A stretch of DNA of 64,000 nucleotides from a virus. The stretch covers positions 1 to 64,000 of the IMG/VR virus record IMGVR_UViG_3300035698_010610, one strand, 5' to 3'. Below, in pieces: positions 47,573 to 56,682 of this stretch. Positions within the stretch are counted from its first letter, which is position 1. Each line of letters opens with the position of its first letter. Below the pieces are notes generated by a model. It did no database searches. It was not told the DNA's origin and saw nothing but the letters and a program-made list of their open reading frames with translations. Position numbers and translations under genes: made by a program.

Positions 47573-48112
47573 ATGGGCAAGAGACAATGCGGAGAATGTG
47601 CAGCGTGCTGTGCGTGGACGCGGCTTGAATTCCTGCCCGACAAGCCACGCGGCGAACTGTGCCCGCACGCCCACACGGACACCGCAACGCAGGGGCGGTG
47701 TTCCATCTACGAGACAAGGCCGTCGGTCTGCAAAGGGTTCTCCTGTTCATGGCTCGACGGCTACCTCGACAACGACGCCCGACCTGACCGGTCCGGCATG
47801 TTATTTGAGACTATGCAATTCAGCAACGAGATCGGCCCCGTTGAACCGACAATCTTGCTCGGAATCGTAAACGACATCGACAAGGCTCGCGAATACACCG
47901 AGGAGCGGATCGGCGAGTTCGTTCGCCATGATACCGCGATCCTGCTTGCGTCTCGCGACCCGGACGGCAAAACTTTTATAGCCGGTGACAAGCGGGGAGT
48001 CGCCGTCATTGAAGCTTTTCTTCGCAACACCGCTGCCAACGGCCTGGAGGTGCGATACGCCGACGGCAATATCGAGCGCATTTCTGCCGAAGAACTCAAC
48101 CGGAGAACATAA
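47573..48112 (+). CDS. YkgJ-like zinc or iron cluster protein
   Basis: A 179-residue protein. CGECAACCAWTRLEF and, about 30 residues on, RCSIYETRPSVCKGFSC match the YkgJ family (CxxCxxCC and later YxxRPxxC). The last 90 residues are a separate strand-rich part. YkgJ proteins are predicted metal binders of unknown function. GGAGGCG precedes the ATG. Confidence 0.8.
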   Translation: MGKRQCGECAACCAWTRLEFLPDKPRGELCPHAHTDTATQGRCSIYETRPSVCKGFSCSWLDGYLDNDARPDRSGMLFETMQFSNEIGPVEPTILLGIVNDIDKAREYTEERIGEFVRHDTAILLASRDPDGKTFIAGDKRGVAVIEAFLRNTAANGLEVRYADGNIERISAEELNRRT

Positions 48113-48138
48113 CGTCCACCATCAACAGGAGAGTAAAA

Positions 48139-49083
48139 ATGAAAGCACCATGTACCGAGGATCAGCTTACCCGCGCTCTGCGATACGCCCCCACCATTCC
48201 GGACGGCATGCATCGCGGTGCTAAGGTCACCAGTGACATCGTGCAGGCTGGCACGGCCATGACAATCGTAAGCCATCGCAACTGGCTGATGAAACAGCAA
48301 GACCCGTGGAAAGTGCGGCTCGACTCCGACTTCCGCGTTGCGTCCTTGCACGCCGACGGAACCAACTGGATGAACGGCACGCCGCAGGAAATCTCGCAAA
48401 TGGTCGAGCCGATGGAGATGGTGCGAAACCGAAGACTCCCCGGCAGCCGGGTTCTCGTCGGCGGGCTCGGGCTTGGCATCCTGACGCACCTAATGCACCG
48501 CTACGCAAAAGCGACCCGCGTTGATACCGTGGAGAACGATGGCCGCGTGATTCACCTCGTCAAGGATCACGTCCTGCACGACGAGATTATTCAGGCCGAC
48601 ATTCACCGATTTTGCGAGACGCTGGCCGCGAACCAGTATGATTTTGCGGCGATCGACTCCTGGGCACCAACCGGCGAATCCGCATGGTACGACCGCGTTC
48701 TGCCGCTGCGAAGGGCGCTGCGAGGCAAAGTGCCGGTCGTGTGGTGCTGGGCCGAGGATGAAATGCAAGGGCAGCTTCGCTCGGCACTTGTCAAAGCGAT
48801 GCTGTTTGATTTCGGCAACTACGGCGGATGGTATCGCCGGGTCCGTCCGATAGCCTCCGTGGCTGACGCTCGCGGAATCGCGCCAGCCGCCAACCGGATC
48901 GCAACCGACGATCACGACGCAATGCTCGGAGTGCTCGGTGAAGTAAACCCGCTCACAGGGGAGCACTCAAACCCGGCGATCAACGGCCTCGTGAGCGAAT
49001 TCCTCGACGTGTCGTCCGAGTCCTGGGAAGCGGTCTTCGGGGGCCTCTGGGACGCCGCAACAATGGAGGGTATGGAAACGTGA
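48139..49083 (+). CDS. SAM-binding / spermidine-synthase-like protein
   Basis: A 314-residue protein. RVLVGGLGLGILTHLMHRYAKATRVDTVENDGRVIHLV is a Rossmann-type S-adenosylmethionine loop followed by the acidic strand end. Later YDFAAIDSWAP marks the fourth strand. It is related in outline to spermidine-synthase-like and methyltransferase folds. The substrate is unknown. GTG of the next gene overlaps its stop. Confidence 0.78.
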   Translation: MKAPCTEDQLTRALRYAPTIPDGMHRGAKVTSDIVQAGTAMTIVSHRNWLMKQQDPWKVRLDSDFRVASLHADGTNWMNGTPQEISQMVEPMEMVRNRRLPGSRVLVGGLGLGILTHLMHRYAKATRVDTVENDGRVIHLVKDHVLHDEIIQADIHRFCETLAANQYDFAAIDSWAPTGESAWYDRVLPLRRALRGKVPVVWCWAEDEMQGQLRSALVKAMLFDFGNYGGWYRRVRPIASVADARGIAPAANRIATDDHDAMLGVLGEVNPLTGEHSNPAINGLVSEFLDVSSESWEAVFGGLWDAATMEGMET

Positions 49084-49508
49084 AACAACAACTGACCGAC
49101 GCCTACCGCCGCAGTAGGAACCTCCAAAAGTACGCCGCGGCCATTTTCGCCCGGGTCGGTATCCACAGGGCGGACATCGTTCTGAAATGGCACGGCGGAG
49201 ACGTGTTTGCCGTCCGAGTCTCCCCGGATTCGTTCACCCGGCCGCTCGGCGACTACGCGGAAATGCTGGGAGCCCTGCGAATCCGCTTTCGGCGACTACT
49301 CACCGGCACGATCCAATATGGGTCGATTTCCATTGCCGTTGCCGATGGCCGCATCAAGCGGTTGGAATGGACGCACCTATACCGACCCGGCGACCGGCTC
49401 GACGCCCTCGCCAATCACCTTTTTTTGGCCGGAAAGCTTCGCGCTGACAGTGAACGCGGATCGGACGCGGAGCAACTCAATGCACTCTTTCGCCCGACAG
49501 GAGAATAA
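49080..49508 (+). CDS. Hypothetical protein coupled to the SAM-binding protein
   Basis: A 142-residue basic protein from a GTG that overlaps the previous stop (GTGA). A helix precedes a strand-rich middle (IVLKWHGGDVFAVRVSP, GSISIAVADGRIKRLEW). Translation is coupled, so it may partner that protein. No family. Confidence 0.65.
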   Translation: MKQQLTDAYRRSRNLQKYAAAIFARVGIHRADIVLKWHGGDVFAVRVSPDSFTRPLGDYAEMLGALRIRFRRLLTGTIQYGSISIAVADGRIKRLEWTHLYRPGDRLDALANHLFLAGKLRADSERGSDAEQLNALFRPTGE

Positions 49509-49525
49509 CCAGCCTAGTTTTTAGG

Positions 49526-49551
49526 CCGCGCTCCTGCCGGTGCGGATTTTT
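49526..49551 (+). terminator. Weak rho-independent terminator
   Basis: CCGC (49526-49529) and GCGG (49542-49545) flank a 12-base loop and ATTTTT follows. A short GCCTA/TAGGC stem lies just before it. The stem is short, so termination may be partial. Confidence 0.35.
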
Positions 49552-49570
49552 ACACCAACGAAAGAACGGT

Positions 49571-50188
49571 ATGCAAAACCCATACCTCGACTACGCCGCA
49601 GACTTCGTGCGGCATCCCACCCCCGACGGAACCGTGCTTCGCGGAAGTGAACTGGGGGACCTTGGCGACATAATGCAAGCGCAGAGACACCGCCACCTGG
49701 CCGTCCAGAATTGGGCGTGGGCAATCCCGACGGAGCCCATTGTCCGGGCGATCGCCGAACTGTCCCCGATTATTGAGATGGGCGCGGGGACGGGCTACTG
49801 GGCATGGTGCCTGAACCAGTGCGGAGCCGACGTGCTGGCGTTCGACCACGCGCCGCCTGGGCTCAACAGCCACAACACCCACCACCACACAACCACGCAA
49901 TGGCATCCGGTGCAAGTTGGTCGCCCGTCGATCCTGCGGTGTTATTCTGACCGCACACTCATGCTGTGCTGGCCCGACTACGACAACGACTTTGCAGCCG
50001 AGTGCCTGCGCAGTCACCGGGGAACCGATCTGGTGTTTATCGGCGAGGGGCAGGGCGGCTGCACGGGAAACGATCTGTTTTTCGACCTTCTCAGTTGCAA
50101 CTACAGGAACCCGGCCACGCTGTATATCCCGCAATGGGATGGCATTCACGACGCCGTTCACCTTTACAAGAGGAACCGAAACCGATGA
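49571..50188 (+). CDS. Phage methyltransferase-like protein
   Basis: A 205-residue protein. IIEMGAGTGYWAWCLNQCGADVLAFDHAPPG is the S-adenosylmethionine loop of a type seen in many actinophage and other phage genomes, followed by LMLCWPDYDNDFA in place of the usual catalytic strand. The substrate is unknown. The stop overlaps the next ATG (ATGA). Confidence 0.78.
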   Translation: MQNPYLDYAADFVRHPTPDGTVLRGSELGDLGDIMQAQRHRHLAVQNWAWAIPTEPIVRAIAELSPIIEMGAGTGYWAWCLNQCGADVLAFDHAPPGLNSHNTHHHTTTQWHPVQVGRPSILRCYSDRTLMLCWPDYDNDFAAECLRSHRGTDLVFIGEGQGGCTGNDLFFDLLSCNYRNPATLYIPQWDGIHDAVHLYKRNRNR

Positions 50189-50460
50189 AATCGTTCGGAA
50201 TATTTTGCACTAGGATCGTGGGGGCCGCGTCGCTACTTGTGGGGGCCGTCATCCCGCTAGGTGTTCAGTGGCTCTACTGCCACGGGCCGGACTGGACGCA
50301 ACTCAAGTCGGGGCATAGCGAGAACGAACCCGCCGCCGGGCTCTGCCTGACGGCAGCCTTGACAGTTTTCCTGTTTATCGTATTCGGCTGCTGGATGTTC
50401 GTGATCGCCAGCAACGCATCGCCGGAGGACGACAAACAACCTCCACCGGCTGGCCGGTGA
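50185..50460 (+). CDS. Two-pass membrane protein
   Basis: A 91-residue protein. Residues about 8-28 (CTRIVGAASLLVGAVIPLG) and about 50-73 (LCLTAALTVFLFIVFGCWMFV) span the membrane; the ends are polar and Pro-rich. A holin or superinfection-exclusion role is possible. It is coupled to the methyltransferase gene. Confidence 0.7.
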   Translation: MKSFGIFCTRIVGAASLLVGAVIPLGVQWLYCHGPDWTQLKSGHSENEPAAGLCLTAALTVFLFIVFGCWMFVIASNASPEDDKQPPPAGR

Positions 50461-50702
50461 TGGACCAGGTACGGCTCAAACCAAACAGCGTTATAATGGA
50501 CGCTTAGGAAAATGATGACTTGGCAGGGCATCGCGGGCTTGGACCGTCCGAAGCGATGCATTGCCCCCGGCTTCGGGCCGGGACTCTCCCGTGGCGTGCG
50601 ACCACGCGCCACGCCTGCGCCGAGCGAACGGTCCGGGCGGCTGGGCATCCACTCGCTGCTTCCCGGCGCAGGACCTTTTTCTCAAGCACAAAGGACCCCC
50701 CA
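50461..50702 (+). other. Structured non-coding gap
   Basis: TATAAT at 50492-50497 lacks a good -35 box. Downstream are strong stems CCCGGC/GCCGGG with a TTCGG loop (50566-50582) and GTGGCG/CGCCAC (50591-50612). A 91-codon frame from 50512 exists but looks off-frame and has no binding site. The rest holds nothing recognisable. It could be a leader for the DUF7694-like gene. Confidence 0.35.
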
Positions 50703-51107
50703 ATGCGAAAGAAACCTTACCCACCGGCAGCCCGGATTATCAACGGCATTCCGCTGTCCATGCGAACGACCGACGCCGACGGGATGAATGGGGCTTTTTG
50801 GGTTGGCAACCTGCGGTGCATCGTATCTGACGGCGGCGGCTGGGATCATGTTAGCGTGTCCCTGCCGGACCGTTGCCCGACGTGGCAGGAAATGCAACGA
50901 GCCCGAGCGTGTTTCTGGCGCGACGATGAATGGGTGGTGCAATACTCGCCCGCCGTCACGTCGCATATCAACTACCATCAGTCTTGTCTCCACTGGTGGA
51001 AACCGCAGAACGAAACGATGCCGACGCCCCCGCCGGAATTCGTGGGGGTGCCGGAGACTGCGGCTGACCGCGACAAGCTCTATCAACGAAAGGGGCGACA
51101 CCGTTGA
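50703..51107 (+). CDS. DUF7694-like protein
   Basis: A 134-residue protein. MNGAFWVGNLRCIVSDGGGWDHVSVSLPDRCPTWQEM followed by FWRDDEWVVQYSPA and CLHWWKP are the DUF7694 landmarks, a small phage family of unknown function. It is preceded by a structured gap rather than a GGAGAG site. Confidence 0.78.
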   Translation: MRKKPYPPAARIINGIPLSMRTTDADGMNGAFWVGNLRCIVSDGGGWDHVSVSLPDRCPTWQEMQRARACFWRDDEWVVQYSPAVTSHINYHQSCLHWWKPQNETMPTPPPEFVGVPETAADRDKLYQRKGRHR

Positions 51108-51149
51108 AGTGCAATTTGAAACTGACCCGCAACCAACTGGAGGACGATC

Positions 51150-51419
51150 ATGTCCCCGCTTGAATTACAGGAAGTCATCGACCAGATCCACGCCGTCGGG
51201 CCGACTCGGGTGATCGTTGACGATCAAGGCACGGCGATGTCGCCAACCTACGCCGCACATTGCGGCCACGACATCGCCATCGCGGTGGTCTTCATCCGTG
51301 CTGACGGGTGGTCGCTCGGCGCGGCTGCTGAACTGGAAGACGCTGCAAGATCGATATGGCCTGAGAGTTGGGTTGCGGTCTTGCGTGGTTTCCTTTTGGA
51401 ATTGGAGAACCCGCGATGA
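51150..51419 (+). CDS. Hypothetical protein
   Basis: An 89-residue protein from MSPLELQEVIDQIHAVGPT with CTGGAGGACG upstream. It mixes helices and strands, and ends in an ATGA overlap with the next gene. No family. Confidence 0.65.
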   Translation: MSPLELQEVIDQIHAVGPTRVIVDDQGTAMSPTYAAHCGHDIAIAVVFIRADGWSLGAAAELEDAARSIWPESWVAVLRGFLLELENPR

Positions 51420-51829
51420 CCGACAAAGTGACAAAAATGCAAGCCGCCGACCGTATGGCGTTCACCCTGTGGCCGCACAACTGGGCCAACCTGTTCGAGT
51501 GCTTGCACTCCGGGCTGTCTCGGATCGAGTCTTCCGGTGCGTTCTGGGCATCTGTCCAGGCGCTGGAAAGTCAGTACGACGCGGCGACCGGGGAGTCGCA
51601 TGGCTGGATCGGGCGGCCGACGCCGCACGCCCTTGTCAATGACGATCTCGTCGGGGCTATCGCCGCCCTGGAATCAATCCTGGACGACATCAATGAAGGA
51701 ACGCAAGTGGATGTTGAAGCAGTTCGTCTGGCGATAGAAGATCGCATTCTCAAACGATTACAGCGGGCCGCTGGCACGCTCAACCCGGCCGGGCATTACC
51801 GTGACTTTGACCGGAATAAACAGGAATAA
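51416..51829 (+). CDS. Hypothetical helical protein
   Basis: A 137-residue protein from MTDKVTKMQAADRMAFTLW. It is helical throughout, with a charged C-terminal helix (VRLAIEDRILKRLQRAAG). It is coupled to the preceding gene. Unknown role. Confidence 0.66.
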   Translation: MTDKVTKMQAADRMAFTLWPHNWANLFECLHSGLSRIESSGAFWASVQALESQYDAATGESHGWIGRPTPHALVNDDLVGAIAALESILDDINEGTQVDVEAVRLAIEDRILKRLQRAAGTLNPAGHYRDFDRNKQE

Positions 51830-51841
51830 GGAGGCAGCTAG

Positions 51842-52147
51842 ATGGACCGGGCCTTTATGATCGACTTTTTCCTCTTCATCACGTTCGGGTCTACATTGTG
51901 CGTTGGCATCGGCCTGCGGATGGGGGCGGACGTGGCGTGGAGTCAATCGGAAATTCTCACCTCCCGCATGGCGGAAATTCTCGCCTCCAGCATAGACGGC
52001 ACGCAGGATGCGGAGCGGAAGAAAGTCGCGCACTACATCGGGGCCACCCTTACACTTTACGGAGTGCTTCAAGGGGCGTCGCGTATCTGGTTCGGCGCGG
52101 CCGTTGTCACGGCCGTCGCGGGGGCCATCTATCACTTCATTTTCTAA
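51842..52147 (+). CDS. Two-pass membrane protein
   Basis: A 101-residue protein. Residues about 6-26 (MIDFFLFITFGSTLCVGIGL) and about 80-101 (IWFGAAVVTAVAGAIYHFIF) span the membrane around a helical loop. AAGGAGGC precedes the ATG. A holin-like or envelope role is possible. Confidence 0.68.
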   Translation: MDRAFMIDFFLFITFGSTLCVGIGLRMGADVAWSQSEILTSRMAEILASSIDGTQDAERKKVAHYIGATLTLYGVLQGASRIWFGAAVVTAVAGAIYHFIF

Positions 52148-52160
52148 GGGGGGAGTTCTG

Positions 52161-52655
52161 GTGCATTTTGACACAACGCCTTCGCCTGTCCATTGCCGGG
52201 AAACACGGGGCGTCCTGGAGAGCATCCTTGCCCAAGTGACCCGCCTCATGGGCCTGTACGGGGTGCCGTCCTCGGCGGTGTTCCTTGCTGCTGTGGACCC
52301 CGAGACCGACAAAACGCATCTCGTAGCGCTGCCGACAAAGAAGTTGCTCAGCCCGGACGAACCCGGCGATCCGAGCAACCCGCCGATTGATGCACTCCGG
52401 GCCGTAGCGCTTCACGCGGCAATGGTCTCCGCAGCCCCTCACGCCAACCCGGCAGGGTGGTGGTCCGGCATCCTGGTGGCGGAAGGCAGCCCAGATCAAG
52501 GGCGGGCTATTGCCCATGTTATCACGCCGGGATGTGCGTGGATGGCCGACGTCACTGCAAAATGGGACACACCCGAAGAATGCCCGAACCTCGACCGTCC
52601 CAATGCCTGGGACCGCGGCATCGTACGCTTCACTGCACCGCACAACGCGAACTAA
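52161..52655 (+). CDS. Hypothetical protein
   Basis: A 164-residue protein from a GTG with GGGGGGAG upstream. It contains VPSSAVFLAAVDPETDKTHLVAL and a Pro/Ala-rich loop, then AHVITPGCAWMADVTAKWD. The alternating strand/helix layout resembles a small alpha/beta fold. The family is unknown. Confidence 0.66.
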   Translation: MHFDTTPSPVHCRETRGVLESILAQVTRLMGLYGVPSSAVFLAAVDPETDKTHLVALPTKKLLSPDEPGDPSNPPIDALRAVALHAAMVSAAPHANPAGWWSGILVAEGSPDQGRAIAHVITPGCAWMADVTAKWDTPEECPNLDRPNAWDRGIVRFTAPHNAN

Positions 52656-52676
52656 GCCCACGGAAAGGTCAACTAG

Positions 52677-53138
52677 ATGGACGGGGCACAACAGCGGGCC
52701 AACGCATTCACGGACCGCCACGACATCGCGTTCGGAGACTATCGCAAACACCTTCCAGCAAAAGCGAGGGATTTCCCGCCGCCAGAGCGGATCAAGTCCC
52801 ACGCCGTGATGCGGCAATTTCACTTCCTCTGGGACCATTGCCAAGTCTGCGGCCGAGGAAGCCGCAGGCTTGGCGTCAAACTGGAGGCCCACCACATCAT
52901 CGGCGGGCAGCAAGGGCGCAGCGACGAACTGTGCAACCTGCTGATGCTTTGCGACGACCATCACCGCGACGTGAAAACCCGCAAGCTGCCGCAGGGGTTG
53001 TTGATCTGGTGCAAGTGGCGAACGGACCGGTTCAACACGGACTGGGTGCGCCTTGCAATTCTGTCGCGGCGATTCCTGCCCGACCTGATTATCGACCGCG
53101 AATTAGCTGCGTCATATTTCCGAGAACTGACACGCTAA
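52677..53138 (+). CDS. HNH endonuclease
   Basis: A 153-residue protein. CQVCGRGSRRLGVKLEAHHIIGGQQGRSDELCNLLMLCDDHHRDV has the four zinc Cys/His positions and the HH...N...H catalytic set of HNH nucleases. It lies far from the terminase, so a packaging HNH is less likely; a free homing-type or host-degrading nuclease is an alternative. Confidence 0.85.
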   Translation: MDGAQQRANAFTDRHDIAFGDYRKHLPAKARDFPPPERIKSHAVMRQFHFLWDHCQVCGRGSRRLGVKLEAHHIIGGQQGRSDELCNLLMLCDDHHRDVKTRKLPQGLLIWCKWRTDRFNTDWVRLAILSRRFLPDLIIDRELAASYFRELTR

Positions 53139-53153
53139 TCGAAAGGGAAAGCC

Positions 53154-53441
53154 GTGAAACACAAAACCAACATCACCCGATTCACGTCAGCGGTTGCGGA
53201 CGCCGACGGCAACACCGATAAAATGCGAGTGGAAACCACCGGGAAGGTCTTGATCTACCCCCGGAAGCACAAAGCCGCCGCCCGTCAAATCGGCCGACTG
53301 CAAACCGAACTGATCGAAGAGGTGAAGGAACACAACAGAACCCGGAATCGGGCCAAACACTGCACCAACTGCGCCGCCTGGAAGGATGGTGTTTGCGGAA
53401 TGCTTTCCGGCAAGCAGGATCGTCACGTTACGTCCGGGTAG
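53154..53441 (+). CDS. Hypothetical protein with C-terminal zinc-like Cys
   Basis: A 95-residue basic protein from a GTG. The helical centre is Arg/Lys-rich (KAAARQIGRLQTELIEEVKE), and the end has CTNCAAWKDGVCGML, a probable metal site. Unknown role. Confidence 0.65.
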   Translation: MKHKTNITRFTSAVADADGNTDKMRVETTGKVLIYPRKHKAAARQIGRLQTELIEEVKEHNRTRNRAKHCTNCAAWKDGVCGMLSGKQDRHVTSG

Positions 53442-53542
53442 ACGGGCGGGGTGCTCATTCTCAATACCACCCAGGTGCTAACGTGCGGCGATTTCGGCTG
53501 CGTGATGTTCCGCCCCCGACTTACGAAAAAGGGAGCCAAGCC

Positions 53543-53752
53543 GTGAAGCTGCAATACACGTTTACCTGCCACGCAATCGACTCCGCCAACGGAAAGTCCG
53601 CCGAACTCGATGCGGAGCAACTTGAAGACCTTGATGCATTGTTCGAGGACTACATTAGCAGGTTCATCCCGTCGGGGCTGGAAACGGCCGACGGGGGCCA
53701 GGTGATCGTGTTCGGTGTTGAACTGACCAATGACACACAAGAGACCCAATGA
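53543..53752 (+). CDS. Hypothetical acidic protein
   Basis: A 69-residue protein from a GTG with AGGGAGCC upstream. It is acidic, with a helix (SAELDAEQLEDLDALFEDYI). Its stop overlaps the next ATG. No family. Confidence 0.62.
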   Translation: MKLQYTFTCHAIDSANGKSAELDAEQLEDLDALFEDYISRFIPSGLETADGGQVIVFGVELTNDTQETQ

Positions 53753-54600
53753 TGGAAACCACGAAATCGGAACTACGCAACCGCGTTATCGCCCTCGCCC
53801 GTGACCTCGAAGAACAGATCAACACGGCTGCGTTTCAAACCGAACGAGCCGACGGGCTGGCACAGGAGGTCGCTGGACTCACCACCGACCTCCGCACGCT
53901 GACGAACACCCTGTTTGAGTTGCGCCGAGCCGCCGCACAAGCAGAAGCCCAGACGAACGCTGACGCTGACCGCGACCGTGCTCGCGAACAACCGAAAGCA
54001 CCGGCGCCAGAAACCACCGGCCACGTCTCTGATGACTCCGGGGACGGCAGGCACGTCACCATCACGACCGGCCCATTCCGTTGCGTGGCGAGATACAAGC
54101 GGAAAGTCCTCGCCGAAAAGATCGGAAACATGCAGCAAGACCAGTTCCAAATCCAGGCGGCATACATCGCTTGCCAACGCCACCTGGAGATGGCCAAGCG
54201 GACCCGCGACCGATGCAAGGCATTATACGAAGGCACGAAGGCGGCAAGATACGAAGACACCCTGAGAGCTTTTGTCACGCACGCCTACGAAGTGCCGCTG
54301 CTTGAATGGGTTCGCCAGCACCACAAGGCATACCTGGCGTGCGATCCCGGCGGCTGTGGAGTTGACTTCCGGAAAGCCATGCAATGCGTCCTCGCACTGG
54401 CAGGGGGCGCCGACGCACGCTCGCCGCAACCCCCTGCCGAAGGCGCTTTGGATGCGCTCACTGCCACGCTGAAAGCAGCCGACGAACACCGAGACATTGC
54501 CAGCGACGTGCCGACGCAAACGGAGGCGAAAGAAGGCGGATCGCCACACAGCGGCATCCCGTCAGCGCCGAACCCCGAAGGCCGGGAACTGGAGCGATGA
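53749..54600 (+). CDS. Coiled-coil protein
   Basis: A 283-residue protein. The first 75 residues are a coiled coil (LARDLEEQINTAAFQTERADGL), followed by a disordered Pro/Ala linker and a helical domain (IGNMQQDQFQIQAAYIACQRHLEMAKRTRDRC) and a disordered C-terminus. It may be a scaffold or decoy. It overlaps the previous gene by four bases (ATGA). No family. Confidence 0.7.
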   Translation: MMETTKSELRNRVIALARDLEEQINTAAFQTERADGLAQEVAGLTTDLRTLTNTLFELRRAAAQAEAQTNADADRDRAREQPKAPAPETTGHVSDDSGDGRHVTITTGPFRCVARYKRKVLAEKIGNMQQDQFQIQAAYIACQRHLEMAKRTRDRCKALYEGTKAARYEDTLRAFVTHAYEVPLLEWVRQHHKAYLACDPGGCGVDFRKAMQCVLALAGGADARSPQPPAEGALDALTATLKAADEHRDIASDVPTQTEAKEGGSPHSGIPSAPNPEGRELER

Positions 54601-54667
54601 ATGGCCGACCGGGCCGCAACAACCGCTTACGTTCGAGACATTAAACACAAAAAGGATTTACACCAAC

Positions 54668-55981
54668 ATGCCCCTACCCGATTCGCTCGACTCCTCGGTG
54701 GTCCTCGACATAACGCAGAACCGCGTCACCGTCACCACCGGCACACACCAGTCCACATTCCTCGACACGATCGAGGAGGCGGCGAACGCCGTCGCGCTGT
54801 GCCACGCAAAGGCAATCCAACTGGAAGACACCATCCGCACGCTGACGGGACGGCGGGAGGAATTGCGGGGGCTCAACCGGCAACTCCAAGATGAAATCCG
54901 GCACCGCAAGGACAAGGCCGAGGAACTTCGCGCTGCCGTAGGGAAATCGCAGATCGCACACGGCAAAGCAACGACAATGGTTGGCCAACACAAAGAGACG
55001 ATCCGCGCACTAGAAAAGCAACTGCACCCCCTCCGGGAGGCCAGGGCGCACGGCGATCCGCAGCGGTTCACCGTTGCGGTTAATCAGGACGAAAACAAAG
55101 TCAGCAATCAATACGTGATCGATTGCGACTCGGAATTTGATGCCATGCAGATCGCCTTCGCATTAGACGGCGGCTGGGGAGCGGACGGAAACGCAACCGG
55201 GCTGCTTGAACTGGCGAGGCGGTATTGCATGACGACTCCAAACGCACAACCGGCAGCGACGATAGACTTGCTGCCCATCGACACGGTGGCTGGAGCGCTG
55301 GCGTTCGTGGACAAAGCACACAAGGGACCGCTGCGGCGATTGCACCGCCAGGCGATGGAGGTGGCTAAAACCTTGGCCGCTGCGTGTCGGCGAGGCATGG
55401 ACTACCGCAAAGAAACGGAAGCGTCGTTACAGAAGGGCGAAGCGGAAGCCAAGCGGTTGCAAGAAGTAGCCAAAATCCTGGTCGACGAAGTCAACTGGCG
55501 GAAAAACCACCACAACGAATTCCTCAAAGAGGCCGCTGCCGACAACCAGTCGCGTGACACGGAGATCGCACGGCTGACCCGCCTTCTGGGTTTGCCGGGG
55601 CCGCGGTCCGCGATAACAAGAGAGCTTGGCGAATGCCAACGCAACGCTGCTGAGTATTCGACGCAGCTTGCCCACGCCAAGAACGAGATCGCGACTTTGC
55701 GACACCGACTCCAGGTCGCGAACGAATTCGGGATGCAAGTCCAGCAACTACTCCAGGACTCCACTGCTTCCGTCCTGCCGCAGAAATGGGACGCGACACC
55801 GGATAACGTCATCGGTGCCTTGACCGCGACCTTATGGACTGCGGAAACCAACCGCGACCAACTGCTGGCGGCAGGGGACGCTCGCGACAAGGCAATTGAC
55901 GCCGCTGACGACATCGAGAATGACCGGGACGCCATTGCAGCCCAGCTCGCTGACGTGCAGCAAAAAGCCCGAAAGCCTTAA
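54668..55981 (+). CDS. Long coiled-coil protein
   Basis: A 437-residue protein from MPLPDSLDSSVVLDITQNR. Coiled coils span about 40-125 and 235-420, around a possible globular domain (about 130-225: YVIDCDSEFDAMQIAFALDGG, LPIDTVAGALAFVDKAHKG). The architecture is like that of the preceding gene, from which it may derive by duplication and extension. The 67 bases between hold nothing clear. Confidence 0.72.
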   Translation: MPLPDSLDSSVVLDITQNRVTVTTGTHQSTFLDTIEEAANAVALCHAKAIQLEDTIRTLTGRREELRGLNRQLQDEIRHRKDKAEELRAAVGKSQIAHGKATTMVGQHKETIRALEKQLHPLREARAHGDPQRFTVAVNQDENKVSNQYVIDCDSEFDAMQIAFALDGGWGADGNATGLLELARRYCMTTPNAQPAATIDLLPIDTVAGALAFVDKAHKGPLRRLHRQAMEVAKTLAAACRRGMDYRKETEASLQKGEAEAKRLQEVAKILVDEVNWRKNHHNEFLKEAAADNQSRDTEIARLTRLLGLPGPRSAITRELGECQRNAAEYSTQLAHAKNEIATLRHRLQVANEFGMQVQQLLQDSTASVLPQKWDATPDNVIGALTATLWTAETNRDQLLAAGDARDKAIDAADDIENDRDAIAAQLADVQQKARKP

Positions 55982-56017
55982 ACCCGATCCCAAGCCCCCT
56001 GCCGCAGGAGACCCGCC

Positions 56018-56245
56018 GTGCCGCTATACATTTTGACCGTCCAAGCAAACGCCACGAATATGGCCGAGGCCATCACCGAAGCCTTCCACGTTGCCAAGGA
56101 GTATCCCGACGGTTGCGAAGTGCGAGCCGGCCACAAAGTCCACGCCACGGTCTACCCTAGCGGGGACGTGGCGTTCCCAGCAATAGCAAGGAAAACAAGT
56201 AGTCAGCAGCAACCGCCGCAAGAGGGGAGAAGAGGGAATGAGTAA
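56018..56245 (+). CDS. Hypothetical small protein
   Basis: A 75-residue protein from a GTG with GCAGGAG upstream: VPLYILTVQANATNMAEAITEAF, then strands and a disordered Gln/Pro tail. The tail is encoded by the first of the repeated gene-junction cassettes. Confidence 0.6.
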   Translation: MPLYILTVQANATNMAEAITEAFHVAKEYPDGCEVRAGHKVHATVYPSGDVAFPAIARKTSSQQQPPQEGRRGNE

Positions 56246-56489
56246 GGCACTATCACCGGCAGTGGTCGCTGCCCTGCGGGAATTCGCGAGCAGTCAGCAG
56301 GGTGCGTTCCCCGGGGCTATCGGCAGGAGCGGCACAGTCCTGGTGCGAGCGGGCCTGGCACGGAGGCTTGGCCTCCGCACTTACGGAGGCACCTACCGGA
56401 ACGGCGAACGGCCAGACCGCTGGGTGGAATTCGAGTTGACACCCAGCGGTCAGAGGCTAACAGCGGCAACCGCCGCAGGAGGGAAGTGA
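56238..56489 (+). CDS. Hypothetical winged-helix-like protein
   Basis: An 83-residue protein. The helices PAVVAALREFASSQQGAFP, LVRAGLARRLGLRTYGG, then RWVEFELTPSGQRL resemble a small winged-helix, the last part being the wing. It may bind DNA. It overlaps the previous gene by eight bases, and its AATAAGGK tail comes from the junction cassette. Confidence 0.65.
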   Translation: MSKALSPAVVAALREFASSQQGAFPGAIGRSGTVLVRAGLARRLGLRTYGGTYRNGERPDRWVEFELTPSGQRLTAATAAGGK

Positions 56490-56490
56490 G

Positions 56491-56682
56491 ATGCCGTTCC
56501 GTGCGTATCCAGATCCGATCTGCATGGAATGCGCACAGGAGTGTGCTATTTGGGAGATCGTCGAAACGCTTCCCAGTGGTGGAGGATGCGAACTCTGGTG
56601 CTACTGCACAAAGTGCAATGTCGAGACCTTTCACCCAGCAATAGCAGCGGCAACCGCCGCAGAAAGCGAGGCGAGCCAATGA
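56491..56682 (+). CDS. Small zinc-ribbon protein
   Basis: A 63-residue protein. CMECAQECAIWEIVE and CYCTKCN provide paired Cys for a zinc site. The C-terminal AAATAAESEA tail is from the junction cassette. The stop overlaps the next ATG. Confidence 0.65.
   Translation: MPFRAYPDPICMECAQECAIWEIVETLPSGGGCELWCYCTKCNVETFHPAIAAATAAESEASQ

Noticed and set aside
50512-50787. Small gene of 91 codons
   Set aside because: It overlaps strong hairpins and the DUF7694-like gene, and has no binding site.
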